Part shown: positions 1-9,200 of the stretch, piece after piece
How positions within the stretch are numbered: the first letter of the stretch is position 1
Layout: the number at the start of each line of letters is the position of its first letter
Assembly: GCA_023428035.1 (NCBI GenBank)
Contig: JAEYZO010000634.1
Location: forward strand, 1-24,420
DNA: 24,420 nt
Reading direction: 5' to 3'
DNA from: Pseudomonadota bacterium
Lineage (GTDB): Bacteria; Myxococcota_A; Polyangia; Polyangiales; Ga0077539
Program-made: the position numbers and the translations under genes
The notes under the pieces: model-generated
Databases searched by the model: none
What the model saw: the letters and a program-made list of their open reading frames with translations, nothing else
What the model was told of the DNA's origin: nothing

Positions 1-89
1 CGACTTCGCCCCGCCGCGATCTACACCCCCTCCCCCCTCGCGCCTGCCACCACTCAGCGACCACCCTAGGTCACTGCGGCAATCGAGCC

Positions 90-119
90 TTGCCGTACCT
101 TCGTGCCCCTCGTTAGGAT
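90..119 (+). promoter_or_regulatory. candidate sigma70-like promoter for drmD
   Basis: A TTGCCG hexamer (90-95) is followed 18 bases later by TAGGAT (114-119). Each matches its consensus (TTGACA, TATAAT) at four of six positions. A transcript would start near 126, about 20 bases before the GTG at 147, leaving room for the GGGGGA ribosome-binding-like stretch at 133-138. It fits the first gene of the locus, but such matches arise by chance. Confidence 0.33.
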
Positions 120-146
120 CGCGCCCCTCGCTGGGGGACGCACTCC

Positions 147-3100
147 GTGGCCGCTGACCCTTCGCCTCGCACGATCCTGCAATCGCTGCCGAAGCAGCGG
201 CTCGGCGAACTCGCCCGCGAGCTCGGCCACGCCCTCCCTGACGGCACGCGCGAGGCCCTCGTCGACGCCCTGCTCCCTGCGCTTCCGCCGCTGCCCGACC
301 TCCTCGGTCGGCTCGGTCGCGACGAGCTGCGCGCGGTGTGTCGCTCGCTCTCGCTCGACGACCGCGCCCGAGGGCGCTCCGACCTCGCCGCGCGCATCCT
401 CGGCACCAGCGCCGAGGCCCTCTCTCCGTCGCGCGCCACGCGCCCTCCTGGGGCCGTCCCTCGCGCGGGAGACATCGTCCACGCGCGGCACCGGCAGTAC
501 CTCGTCGCCGAGGTGGCCCCCGCGACGCGTCCCAACGAAGCGACGCGCGTCTCGATGGTGTGCCTCGACGACGACGCGCAGGGGCGGCCCCTCACCATCT
601 TCTGGGAGCTCGAACTCGGCGCGCGCGTGCTCGCCCCCGAGACGCACGGGCTCGGCGAGGTCACCGGCCTCGACGCCCCGCGACACTTCGCGGCCTACCT
701 CCACGCGCTCCGATGGAACGCCGTCACCGCCACCGACGGGCGCCTGCTCCAGGCTCCCTTCCGCGCGGGGATCCAGCTCCTCAACCACCAGCTCACGCCG
801 CTCAAGCGAGCGCTGGAGCTTCCGCGCGCGAACCTCTTCATCGCCGACGACGTGGGCCTCGGAAAGACCGTCGAGGCCGGGCTCGTGCTGCAAGAGCTTC
901 TGCTCCGTCAGCGCGTCGACCAGGTGCTCATCGTCTGCCCCGCCGCCGTTACGCTCCAGTGGCAGACGGAGATGCAGCGCAAGTTCGGCCTCGCCTTCGA
1001 GGTCTACGACCGCCGCTTCGTCGCCCGCCGTCGACAGGAGCGCGGCTTCGGCGTGAACCCCTGGTCGACGCACACGCGCTTCATCATCTCGTACCAGACG
1101 CTGCGGAGGCCCGAGTACCGCGACCCGCTGCTGGCGCACCTCGGCGAGCGGGCGCGCAAGTCGCTCATCATCCTCGACGAGGCCCACACCGCCGCGCCGG
1201 CCTCTACGGGGCGCTACGCGGTCGACTCGCGCATCACCAAGGTGATCCGAGACGTCGCCCCGCGTTTCGAGCACCGCCTGTTCCTGTCGGCCACGCCGCA
1301 CAACGGGCACTCGAACTCCTTCTCAGCGCTCCTCGAACTGCTCGACCCGCAGCGCTTCACGCGCGGTGTGCCCGTGACGCCCGCCGCGCGCGACGCGGTG
1401 ATGGTGCGACGACTCAAGCGCGACCTGCGCGCGCTGGGGAGCGGGCAGTTTCCGGAGCGACAGGTGGTGGAGGTCGCGCTCGAACACCGCGACGGACAGT
1501 GGTGGCAGGAGACGCCGCACGCCGCCCCCGTCGCTCTCGGTGGTGAAGCGACGGCGGTGGAGGTCGAGCTGTCGCACCTCCTCGCGCGCTACACGGGGCT
1601 CATGCGGCCCGCGAAGGGGCCGGGGCGGCTCGTCTTCGTCAACCTCCAGAAGCGGCTTCTGTCGAGCGTCGAGGCGTTCCATCGCACGCTCACGCTGCAC
1701 GCGCGCTCGGTCGGGCGCGGCGGTACGGCGTACGCCTCCGAGGTCGACGACGACGAGGACCTCGACGACGAGCTGCGCGAAGAGCTCGACGCGACCGCCG
1801 ACGAGCACCGCTCGCGCACGCTCCCCGCTGCGACGGGTGAGGCCCGCGAGCTCCTCGATCGGATGATCTCCCTCACGAGCGCGCAGCGAGACCTGCCCGA
1901 CGCGCGGGTGATGGCGCTCCTCGCGTGGATCCGCGAGCACCAGTGCGAGGGCGTGGCCTTTCCACGCGGGCGGAGGGCGCCGTGGAGCGACCGTCGGGTG
2001 ATCCTCTTCACCGAGTACGGCGACACCAAGCGGTGGCTGGTGAGCCTCCTGCACCGCGCGGTGGAGGACACCGAGCGCGGGCGCGAGCGCGTGATGCAGT
2101 TCCACGGGGGGATGAGCGACGCGCAGCGCGAGGCCGTGCAGCGCGCGTTCAACGGCAGTCCCTCCGAGCACCCGGTGCGCATCCTCGTGGCGACCGACGC
2201 GGCGCGCGAGGGCGTGAACCTCCAGGGCCACTGCGCCGACCTCTTTCACCTCGACGTGCCGTGGAACCCCGCGCGCATGGAGCAGCGCAACGGACGCATC
2301 GACCGCACGCTCCAGCCCGCGCCCACAGTGCGCTGCCACTACTTCGTCCTGCCGCAGCGGGCCGAGGATCAGGTGCTGCGCACCCTCGTGAGGAAGGTCG
2401 AGCGCATCGAGTCCGAGCTGGGCTCGCTCTCGGCCGTGGTGATGGATCGCCTCGCCGACGCGCTCTCGGTAGGCATCGACGAGCACAGCGGCGCGCGGGT
2501 CGAGGCCGCCACGCAGCTCGGGATGTTCGGCGACACCGTGCGCCAGGAGCTCGAGGCCGACCGCGCGACGGTGGAGCGGCTCAAGCTCGACATTGATCAG
2601 GCGGGCAAGCTCCTCAACGACTCACGCAAGGTGATGGACTTCGACCCCGCCGCGCTGCGCGACGCGATCAACGTGGGCTGCGAGCTCGCGGGGGCCGCGA
2701 CGCTCACCACCGCGCCCACGGTGGCGACGGAGCCGGGGTTGGAGCTGTGGGCGCTTCCCGCGATGCCCGAGAGCTGGCAGACGACGCTCGACACGCTGCG
2801 CCCGCCGCGCGGCAAGGACGAGCCGCCGTGGGAGTGGCGCAAGCGCCCGCTGGTGCCGGTGTGCTTCACGCCTCCAACGCGGATGAACTCCGAGGTGGCG
2901 CACCTGCACCTGTCGCACCCCTTCGTGCAGCGCATCCTGGGGAGGTTCCTCGCGCAGGGCTGGTCGTCGCACGACCTGTCGCGGGTGACCGTGGTGCGCA
3001 ACCCCTCCGACGGCATCGCGCGGGTCATCGCCTTCGGTCGGCTGTCGCTCTTCGGTGCGGGCGCGACGCGGCTGCACGACCAGCTCGTGAGCGTGGCCGC

Positions 3101-3617
3101 GCCCTGGTACGAGAGCGCTGGGGGGAACCACCTGCGTCCCTTCGCCGAGGAGGCCGACCGAAAGGCCCTCGACCGGCTGGAGTCGCTCCTCGCGGCGGCG
3201 CCCACGCTCGACGGCATCGACCCCAAGGTGCAGGCCAGGCTGGTGAAGGCCGCGCCGGGGGATTTCGCGACGCTCTGGCCGCACATCGAGGCCGAGGCCG
3301 ACGCGGTGGCCCACGACGCGACGCAGGACCTGGAGCGGCGGGGGCACGCCGAGGCCGAGGCGCTGCGGCGCATTCTTGAGGCGCAGCGTGCGGCGATCGG
3401 CCGGGAGCTCAAGGGCACGCAGCTCGCGCTGTTCAGCGAGGCCGAGACGGCGCAGCGAGAGCAGTGGGAGAACGACCGCAAGTGGATGGAGCGACGCCTG
3501 GAGAGGCTCGCGCGAGAGATCGAGACGGAGCCGTCGGAGCTACCGGGCCTCTACCGGGTGGCGACGCGGAAGCTGGAGCCGGTCGGGATGGTGTATCTCT
3601 GGCCGGGGACGAGGTAA
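147..3617 (+). CDS. drmD: DISARM SNF2-like helicase DrmD
   Basis: This 1156-residue SNF2-family helicase/translocase marks class 1 DISARM systems. Residues 1-200 form an N-terminal region with no motif I recognise. The ATPase core follows: Walker A DDVGLGKT (234-241), DEAH (344-347) and SATPHNGH from 381. The C-terminal helicase lobe has FTEYGDT near 624, VATDAAREGVNLQG near 685 and the arginine-finger motif QRNGRIDR near 711. The last 350 residues include coiled-coil-prone stretches and the ALFSEAE segment seen in DrmD-like proteins. GTG at 147 is chosen because GGGGGA lies 8 bases upstream and GC-rich coding bias begins there. The stop overlaps the next ATG (TAATG). By analogy with characterised DISARM it assists restriction of incoming phage DNA. 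The family assignment also rests on drmMI and drmABC downstream. Confidence 0.92.
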   Translation: MAADPSPRTILQSLPKQRLGELARELGHALPDGTREALVDALLPALPPLPDLLGRLGRDELRAVCRSLSLDDRARGRSDLAARILGTSAEALSPSRATRPPGAVPRAGDIVHARHRQYLVAEVAPATRPNEATRVSMVCLDDDAQGRPLTIFWELELGARVLAPETHGLGEVTGLDAPRHFAAYLHALRWNAVTATDGRLLQAPFRAGIQLLNHQLTPLKRALELPRANLFIADDVGLGKTVEAGLVLQELLLRQRVDQVLIVCPAAVTLQWQTEMQRKFGLAFEVYDRRFVARRRQERGFGVNPWSTHTRFIISYQTLRRPEYRDPLLAHLGERARKSLIILDEAHTAAPASTGRYAVDSRITKVIRDVAPRFEHRLFLSATPHNGHSNSFSALLELLDPQRFTRGVPVTPAARDAVMVRRLKRDLRALGSGQFPERQVVEVALEHRDGQWWQETPHAAPVALGGEATAVEVELSHLLARYTGLMRPAKGPGRLVFVNLQKRLLSSVEAFHRTLTLHARSVGRGGTAYASEVDDDEDLDDELREELDATADEHRSRTLPAATGEARELLDRMISLTSAQRDLPDARVMALLAWIREHQCEGVAFPRGRRAPWSDRRVILFTEYGDTKRWLVSLLHRAVEDTERGRERVMQFHGGMSDAQREAVQRAFNGSPSEHPVRILVATDAAREGVNLQGHCADLFHLDVPWNPARMEQRNGRIDRTLQPAPTVRCHYFVLPQRAEDQVLRTLVRKVERIESELGSLSAVVMDRLADALSVGIDEHSGARVEAATQLGMFGDTVRQELEADRATVERLKLDIDQAGKLLNDSRKVMDFDPAALRDAINVGCELAGAATLTTAPTVATEPGLELWALPAMPESWQTTLDTLRPPRGKDEPPWEWRKRPLVPVCFTPPTRMNSEVAHLHLSHPFVQRILGRFLAQGWSSHDLSRVTVVRNPSDGIARVIAFGRLSLFGAGATRLHDQLVSVAAPWYESAGGNHLRPFAEEADRKALDRLESLLAAAPTLDGIDPKVQARLVKAAPGDFATLWPHIEAEADAVAHDATQDLERRGHAEAEALRRILEAQRAAIGRELKGTQLALFSEAETAQREQWENDRKWMERRLERLAREIETEPSELPGLYRVATRKLEPVGMVYLWPGTR

Positions 3618-5158
3618 TGCAAATGTTGAAACTAAGGGATCTCTACATCGGTGCTATCGATGCTCGAAACGAGCTGATGCAGGCGCCTGACCACGACGCG
3701 GCGACAGAAGAGCGATTCGTGGTGCCATCGTCACTAAATTTAGAGGAGTTTGTTGCTGGTCGCCGTTGGTTCATTACGGGGATGAAAGGGACTGGCAAAA
3801 CGGCTGCCCTATATCATTTGGCTCGAGAAGTGCGTGAGAGGTTGAAGATGAAAACGCACTTTGTATTCTTTAAGGGGGACTTGAGTGCGGACGACCTTGC
3901 GAGGCTATCAAAGATTGGACACTCGACAGTTACCTCGGCAGAGGTGGGGGATTACCCTGATGCTGATTTTCAGCCGGCATGGCGCTGGTTTTTGTATAGG
4001 CAATTGGTGCGTGTGGCGGAGCGCAACAGTCTCGCCCCATCGGAGAAAAACGGGGAGTGGAAGAGGTTTGCTGAATGGATGAAGTCGCCTGTCGCAGACG
4101 ACGAAGGCGGAGTTTCAAGGTTCATCCCCAAAATCGTCAAGGGCCTCGTGTCGATCTCGGCGACGCCCAAGTTGGAACTGTCTGGCGAGTGGAACTTCGA
4201 CGAAGGGAACTCAACAAAGCTTCCATTCGGAGCCTTAATCAGGAAGGCAGATGATTTGTTCTCTAATCTTGGGCCGGGCGGAGATACGATTTGCGTGTTT
4301 ATCGATGAGCTTGAGTTGCGCCGGGCGACGAACAAGCAGTTCGTGCGGGATGCACATCTGATCGGGGATTTGATGCTAGCCATCCAGGATGTCAACCGGA
4401 GGTCACGTGAGAGAGGTATTGGGCTTCGTGTGTACGCCGCTATCCGCTCGGAAGTGCTTACTGTAGTGTCTGCCTCTGGCAAAGAGGTAAACAAGCCGGC
4501 GGAGGATTTTGGGGGTAGAATCGTGTGGGATCCGAATCTATCGGATGATATTGGCCACCCGCTGTTGCAGATATTGGTGAAGAGGATCAAGCTTGCCGCG
4601 AATTTGGGCGAGATTGGTGACGGTGAGGTTTGGAGAAAGTATTTTCCGGACAATATTGATGATGATAGTAGTGAGAAGTATGTGCTGCATCGGAGTTGGT
4701 TTCGTCCTCGGGATGTTATCAGGATGCTGAATACCACCAAGGAGCTGTACCCGGATTCAACGGCATTTGGCGCGAGAGAGTTGAAAGGGGCATCCAAGGC
4801 TTATTCTAATAGGTCGTGGGTTGAGTTGCAGGAGGAGCTGTCGGCTTCGTACTCGGCGGAGGATATTCAGGCGATATACAAGATTCTTCGCGGTATGAAG
4901 AGATCGTTTTTTCATAGTGATTTTTCGTTAAACGCCGAGCGCTTGGCGGACAAGTATTCGGACGTCGGTGCCTTGGTGAAGGCGCGGAAGATGGTCGGCG
5001 TTCTGGAGGATCTATATAGGGTTGGTGTGATAGGTAATCTCATGCAGTTTGGGAAGACCGTGAGGCCTCGATTTGAGTTTCGTGGCGATGACGGCCTTTT
5101 GCTGGATAAAGAGATCTGTGTTCATAAGGCACTTCGACAGCATCTGTCGATCGGGTGA
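3617..5158 (+). CDS. P-loop ATPase, Sll1717-like, AT-rich insert
   Basis: The product is a 513-residue P-loop ATPase. The Walker A motif GMKGTGKT is at residues 55-62. A Walker B-like CVFIDELE has its acidic pair at D230/E231. The N-terminus (LKLRDLYIGAIDARNEL) and the spacing to Walker A resemble the P-loop ATPases called the Sll1717 family, which are often found in defence islands; I recognise this only from memory of the family pattern. No nuclease or membrane segment is visible. ATG at 3617 overlaps the drmD stop (TAATG), with an in-frame ATG at 3623 as the alternative. Base use is unlike its neighbours: bases 4621-4680 contain 23 G/C of 60 against 42 of 60 at 1741-1800 in drmD. Codons such as ATA, TTA and AAT are common, so recent horizontal gain is likely. 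A role as sensor or effector is unproven. Confidence 0.75.
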   Translation: MQMLKLRDLYIGAIDARNELMQAPDHDAATEERFVVPSSLNLEEFVAGRRWFITGMKGTGKTAALYHLAREVRERLKMKTHFVFFKGDLSADDLARLSKIGHSTVTSAEVGDYPDADFQPAWRWFLYRQLVRVAERNSLAPSEKNGEWKRFAEWMKSPVADDEGGVSRFIPKIVKGLVSISATPKLELSGEWNFDEGNSTKLPFGALIRKADDLFSNLGPGGDTICVFIDELELRRATNKQFVRDAHLIGDLMLAIQDVNRRSRERGIGLRVYAAIRSEVLTVVSASGKEVNKPAEDFGGRIVWDPNLSDDIGHPLLQILVKRIKLAANLGEIGDGEVWRKYFPDNIDDDSSEKYVLHRSWFRPRDVIRMLNTTKELYPDSTAFGARELKGASKAYSNRSWVELQEELSASYSAEDIQAIYKILRGMKRSFFHSDFSLNAERLADKYSDVGALVKARKMVGVLEDLYRVGVIGNLMQFGKTVRPRFEFRGDDGLLLDKEICVHKALRQHLSIG

Positions 5159-5280
5159 GCAGCCGCGTGTACACGTTTTGCAGCGCGCCGCAGTTTTCAC
5201 ATTCAATAGCTGATCTTTTGCGTGGGCGCCGACTGGCGTTGAGACGCGTGTCTCTCTGACTGGAGATTCGGTGGCACCCA
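5159..5280 (+). other. AT-richer intergenic gap with short inverted repeats
   Basis: This 122-base gap keeps the lower GC of the ATPase gene until roughly 5250. It holds a perfect palindrome CGTGTACACG (5166-5175) directly followed by TTTT, and GAGAC-GCGT-GTCTC near 5250. The first could be a weak terminator or an operator, but the stem is short. No convincing sigma70 pair is visible. The gap suggests that the following nuclease gene may have its own promoter or be transcribed by read-through. Confidence 0.3.
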
Positions 5281-5928
5281 ATGCCTCGCACGGTCACGAA
5301 CAAGACCAGCCATCTCGGTCGGGCCGGGCAGTTCGCGGCCATGGCCGAGATCCTCGCGCGGGGCTGGAACGTCGCGATCCCCGAAGTCGACGTGGGTGAC
5401 GACGTCTTCGTCGCGCAGGACGACGGCTCGCGCCTCACCCGCGTGCAGGTGAAGACCTCGGCGGCGGAGCCTCGCGGTGACGGAGCGTGGGTCAGCAGCA
5501 CCATCAAGATCCCCTTCGCGCAGCTCCGCGAGGATGAGGCCGTGCCGCTCACCTTCGCCTTCGCCGTCTGGGCCGACGCGCGGTGGCACTTCGTCGTGGT
5601 CTCCCGCACCGCCCTGCGTGAGCGCTGGTACGCCTTCGATCGAGGCCGTCGCGGCGCACGAGAGCGTGGGGAGAAGCTCAAGGGGCGGCCTCCGCTCGAC
5701 GCGGGCGCCGACCCTGACGCCGTCGGGGTGCAGTTCACCCTCACCGAGCGGGATGTCACCGCCTGGGGCGGGATGAGCTTTCAGGAGTGCCGGAGCTGGG
5801 AGGTGTTCGAGCTGCTCATGCAGCCTGAGCCGAGTCCGTCCACAGGAGCTGGTCCGTCTTCGAGTCCCGCACTTCGAGGCGCCAGCGGGAGCGAAAGCGC
5901 TCCAGGCTCAGGCCGGTCAGGAGGGTGA
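5281..5928 (+). CDS. PD-(D/E)XK-like nuclease (QVKT motif)
   Basis: The product is a 215-residue protein. Its first 120 residues match the layout of small PD-(D/E)XK nuclease-like proteins: E23 in a helix (AAMAEILARGW), an acidic pair D40/D41 after VDVG, and a Q56-V-K58-T strand (RVQVKTS). This resembles the PDDEXK_5/DUF4365 type, though which family is uncertain. The conserved part ends near residue 180. The last 35 residues are Ser/Gly/Pro-rich and overlap the end of a minus-strand gene, so they are probably an unconstrained tail. ATG at 5281 follows a GGAGA-containing leader. GC returns here to the high local level, which separates it from the ATPase upstream. It could act as an accessory nuclease of the DISARM locus or belong to another small defence unit. 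No metal-binding activity can be proven from sequence. Confidence 0.7.
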   Translation: MPRTVTNKTSHLGRAGQFAAMAEILARGWNVAIPEVDVGDDVFVAQDDGSRLTRVQVKTSAAEPRGDGAWVSSTIKIPFAQLREDEAVPLTFAFAVWADARWHFVVVSRTALRERWYAFDRGRRGARERGEKLKGRPPLDAGADPDAVGVQFTLTERDVTAWGGMSFQECRSWEVFELLMQPEPSPSTGAGPSSSPALRGASGSESAPGSGRSGG

Positions 5929-6175
5929 CGACTTGAGGCTCGATCGCGCCGAAGCTCTGTTCGATCGCGTCCTTGGTGTCGAGGGCCACGGTCACGCGCG
6001 TCGTGGGCATCACCTGGCCCTCATGCACCGCGAGGATCTGCTCGCGGCTCTCGATATCGAGCGCGAAGGTGTAATTGTCGAAGCCCCGCGTCGCGTAGAT
6101 CACGATCGGCGCGTCGGCGCTGGCAGATCGAGTGGGCTCCTCGCTCATGCGCGCGAGTCTGCGCGTGGCTCCCAT
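5816..6175 (-). CDS. small hypothetical protein, antisense to nuclease end
   Basis: I do not recognise this 119-residue protein. It has balanced amino-acid use and alternating strand/helix character (APIVIYATRGFDNYTFALD, then TRVTVALDTKDAIEQSFG), unlike the Arg/Ala/Pro-rich shadows elsewhere on the minus strand. ATG at 6175 is preferred because GGAGG lies 11 bases upstream on the minus strand; ATG at 6148 (MSEEP) is an alternative without a clear ribosome binding site. Its last 113 bases overlap the nuclease gene tail-to-tail. Its start lies only 26 bases from the divergent drmMI start, leaving almost no promoter room unless the promoters overlap the coding regions. No signal peptide or membrane segment is visible. 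It could be a regulator or inhibitor, but nothing in the sequence shows that. Confidence 0.55.
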   Translation of the reverse strand: MGATRRLARMSEEPTRSASADAPIVIYATRGFDNYTFALDIESREQILAVHEGQVMPTTRVTVALDTKDAIEQSFGAIEPQVVTLLTGLSLERFRSRWRLEVRDSKTDQLLWTDSAQAA

Positions 6176-6201
6176 GGGTCGCAAGACCTCCGAGAGGGTG
6201 T

Positions 6202-9200
6202 GTGACCGACCTCGAATCCCGCTTCCACGCTGAATGGCTCGGGCTCGTACAGCCCGTGGAAGGGCTCGTCGTCTCCGTCCCCGTCCTCACCGACGCGCAG
6301 TGCATGCGTCGGCAGCCGCTCGCGCTCCAACAACAGCTCGCCGACCTCGCGCCCGCCGACCCCGACTCGGGCGTACGGCGTATCGCAGACCTCCACGCCT
6401 TCCTCGCCGCGCTCCTCGACTGGGACGGGCTCTACGACACGGGCGAGGCCCTCCCCGACGACCTCTCGCTGTACGTGCCCGAGGGGCAACAGACCCTGCG
6501 GCCCACCCTCGCGCTACGGCACCTCACGGCCCCTGAGGCGCCCTCCACGTCGGCCGACGACTCGACCCCCGCCTCGCGCGCCGGGGCGGCCTACGTCGCG
6601 CTCCTGTGGGACCTGCCCGCCGGGCTCGACCTCGACAAGCCCGAGACCGCCACCGGACCGTGGGAGTATCCGCCCTCGGCGAAGTTCGACCGGCTCTTGC
6701 GCGCGTGCCGCGTGCCCATCGGCGTCCTCACCAACCGCGAGGTCGTGCGCCTCGTGTACGCGCCGCACGGGGAGTCGTCGGGGCACATCACCTTTCGCGT
6801 CGACGACATGGCCTCCGTCGCGGGGCGGTCGATCTTCGACGCCTTCGTGATGCTCCTCACGGCCGAGCGCTTCTTCGGCGTCAGCCCCGAGCACCAGCTC
6901 CCGGCCCTGTTGCGCGACTCGCGCACCCGGCAGGCCAACGTCACCAACGAGCTCGCCGAGCAGATGCTCGACGCGCTCCATGTGCTCCTCGCGGGCTTCG
7001 TGGCCGCCGCCGAGCGCGACGGGAGCACGCACCTCGACGACGCCCTCGCGCGCGACGACGACCACACCTACAAGGGTCTGCTCACGGTGCTCCTGCGCCT
7101 TGTCTTCGTGCTCTACGCCGAGGACCGAGGGCTCCTGCCCGTGGAGCACCCCGCCTACGCCGAGGGCCTTTCGGCGCTCGGGCTCTTCGAGCAGTTGCAG
7201 CGCGACCACGGCGAGTGGCCTGACTCCATGGCGCGTCGCTTCGGGGCGTGGCCTCGGCTGGTGGCGCTGTTCCGCGCGGTGTTCCTCGGGGTGGAGCACG
7301 GCGACCTCGTGATGCCCGCGCGGCGCGGAGAACTCTTCGACCCGCACCGCTTCGCCTTCCTCGAAGGGTGGGGGCCCGACGGCGCTGCGCCCATCGAGGA
7401 CTCCGACACGCAAGGCCGCGTGCGCGTGCCCACCGTCGACGACGAGACGGTGTTCCGCGTGCTGGAGCGCTTGCTCGTGTTCCAGGGGCAGCGGCTGTCG
7501 TACCGCGCGCTCGACGTGGAGCAGATCGGCGCCGTGTACGAGGCGCTGATGGGCTTTCACGTCGTGCGGCTCACGGGGCCGTCGCTCTGCGTGAAGGGCG
7601 CCAAGGTCTGGATCGCCGCCGCCGAGGTGCTCGCGCAGGCCCCCGCGCAGCGCGCCGCGTGGGTGGCGACGACCGCTGCCCTCGCCAAGAGCGCGACGAC
7701 GAAGCTTGCCGAGGCGCTGCGAACGGCGACCACCGAGGCCGAGGTGCTCACCGCGCTCGAACCCCTGCGCCTGCGCGGAAGCGTGAACGGACGCGTGGGC
7801 CAGCTCGTGATCCAGCCCGGCGCGGAGCGTCGACGCACCAGCTCGCACTACACGCCCCCGTCGCTCACCGCGCCGATCGTGCGGCGCACGCTGGAGCCGC
7901 TGCTCGCGGCGATGGGCGCGGAGCCCGCGTCGGAGCGCCTGCTCGACCTGAAGGTGTGCGACCCCGCGATGGGGAGCGGGGCCTTCCTCGTGGAGGCGTG
8001 TCGCTTCCTCGCCGACCAGGTGGTCGCCGCGTGGACGCGCGAGGGACGTCTCGACCTCGTCGCGAGCACCCACGGCGACGTGGTGCTGCACGCGCGGCGG
8101 CTGGTGGCGCAGCGGTGCCTCTACGGCGTCGACAAGAACCCGCTCGCGGTGAGCCTCGCGCGGCTGTCGCTGTGGCTGGTGACCCTCGCCAAGGACGAGC
8201 CCTTCACCTTCGTCGACCACGCGCTGCGCCACGGAGACTCGCTGGTGGGCCTGGACCTGGAGCAGATCCGGTCGTTCCACTGGAAGCCCGGCGCGCAGTT
8301 GGAGCTCGCGCGAGAGCTCATCGACACCGCGTTGCAAGAGGCCCTCGACGCGCGCCAGCGCATCCTCTCGCTCGCCGCGCAGGACGACACCCACGCGAAG
8401 GAACACCTCCTCTGGGACGCCAACGACGCCCTCGCGCCTGTACGCCTCATCGCCGACCTCATCGTCGGAGGCTTCTTCGCGGAGTCGAAGGACAAGGCCC
8501 GCGAGGCCGAGCGCAAGCGCCGCCTCGACCTCGTGGTGCGCTGGCTCGACAGCCACCGCGAGCCGCCGGAGGAGCTCGTGGCGATGCAGAAGCAGCTTCG
8601 CGAGCGCGTGCCGGCCTTCCACTGGTGGATCGAGTTCCCCGAGGTGTTCTACGGCGAGAGGCCCGACCCGCTCGACGGCGACAGGGTCAACCGCGTCGCG
8701 TGGATGGACGCGTTCGTGGGGAATCCGCCGTTCGCGGGGAAGAACGGGATCTACGAGTCTGGTGGGCCGGGCTACTTGGAGTGGCTTTTGGGGGTCAACG
8801 AGGGCGCCCACGGCAACGCGGACCTGAGCGCGTACTTCTTTCGGCGGTCGTTCGAACTGCTCGGTAACAACGGCGCAACGGGCCTCATCGCCACGAACAC
8901 CATCGCCCAGGGCGACACGCGCACGACGGGGCTGCAAGCCATGCTGGCGCGGGGGGCGCACATCTACGACGCTGTGCAGAGCATGTCGTGGCCTGGAGTG
9001 GCGGGCGTCGCGGTCTCCGTCGTTCATTTCGCCAAGGGTGAGGTCGCGCCGGGGCTCGGGTTCAGTCGACTCGATGGGAAGCGCGTCAACTGCATCGATT
9101 CCCGGCTCCGCTCGGGGCAAGAGCGCCCAGATGCGCAACGGCTGCCTGCCAACCGCGATGCGTGGTTCATGGGGTGCAAGGTCTACGGCGAGGGCTTCTT

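Noticed and set aside
66..1310. A 414-codon minus-strand frame opposite drmD
   Set aside because: It lies opposite the helicase ATPase motifs and has shadow-type composition; no ribosome binding site or family likeness.
5166..5175. CGTGTACACG palindrome followed by TTTT as a terminator
   Set aside because: A 5-bp stem with no loop is not a usable hairpin. It is noted only as a possible protein-binding site.
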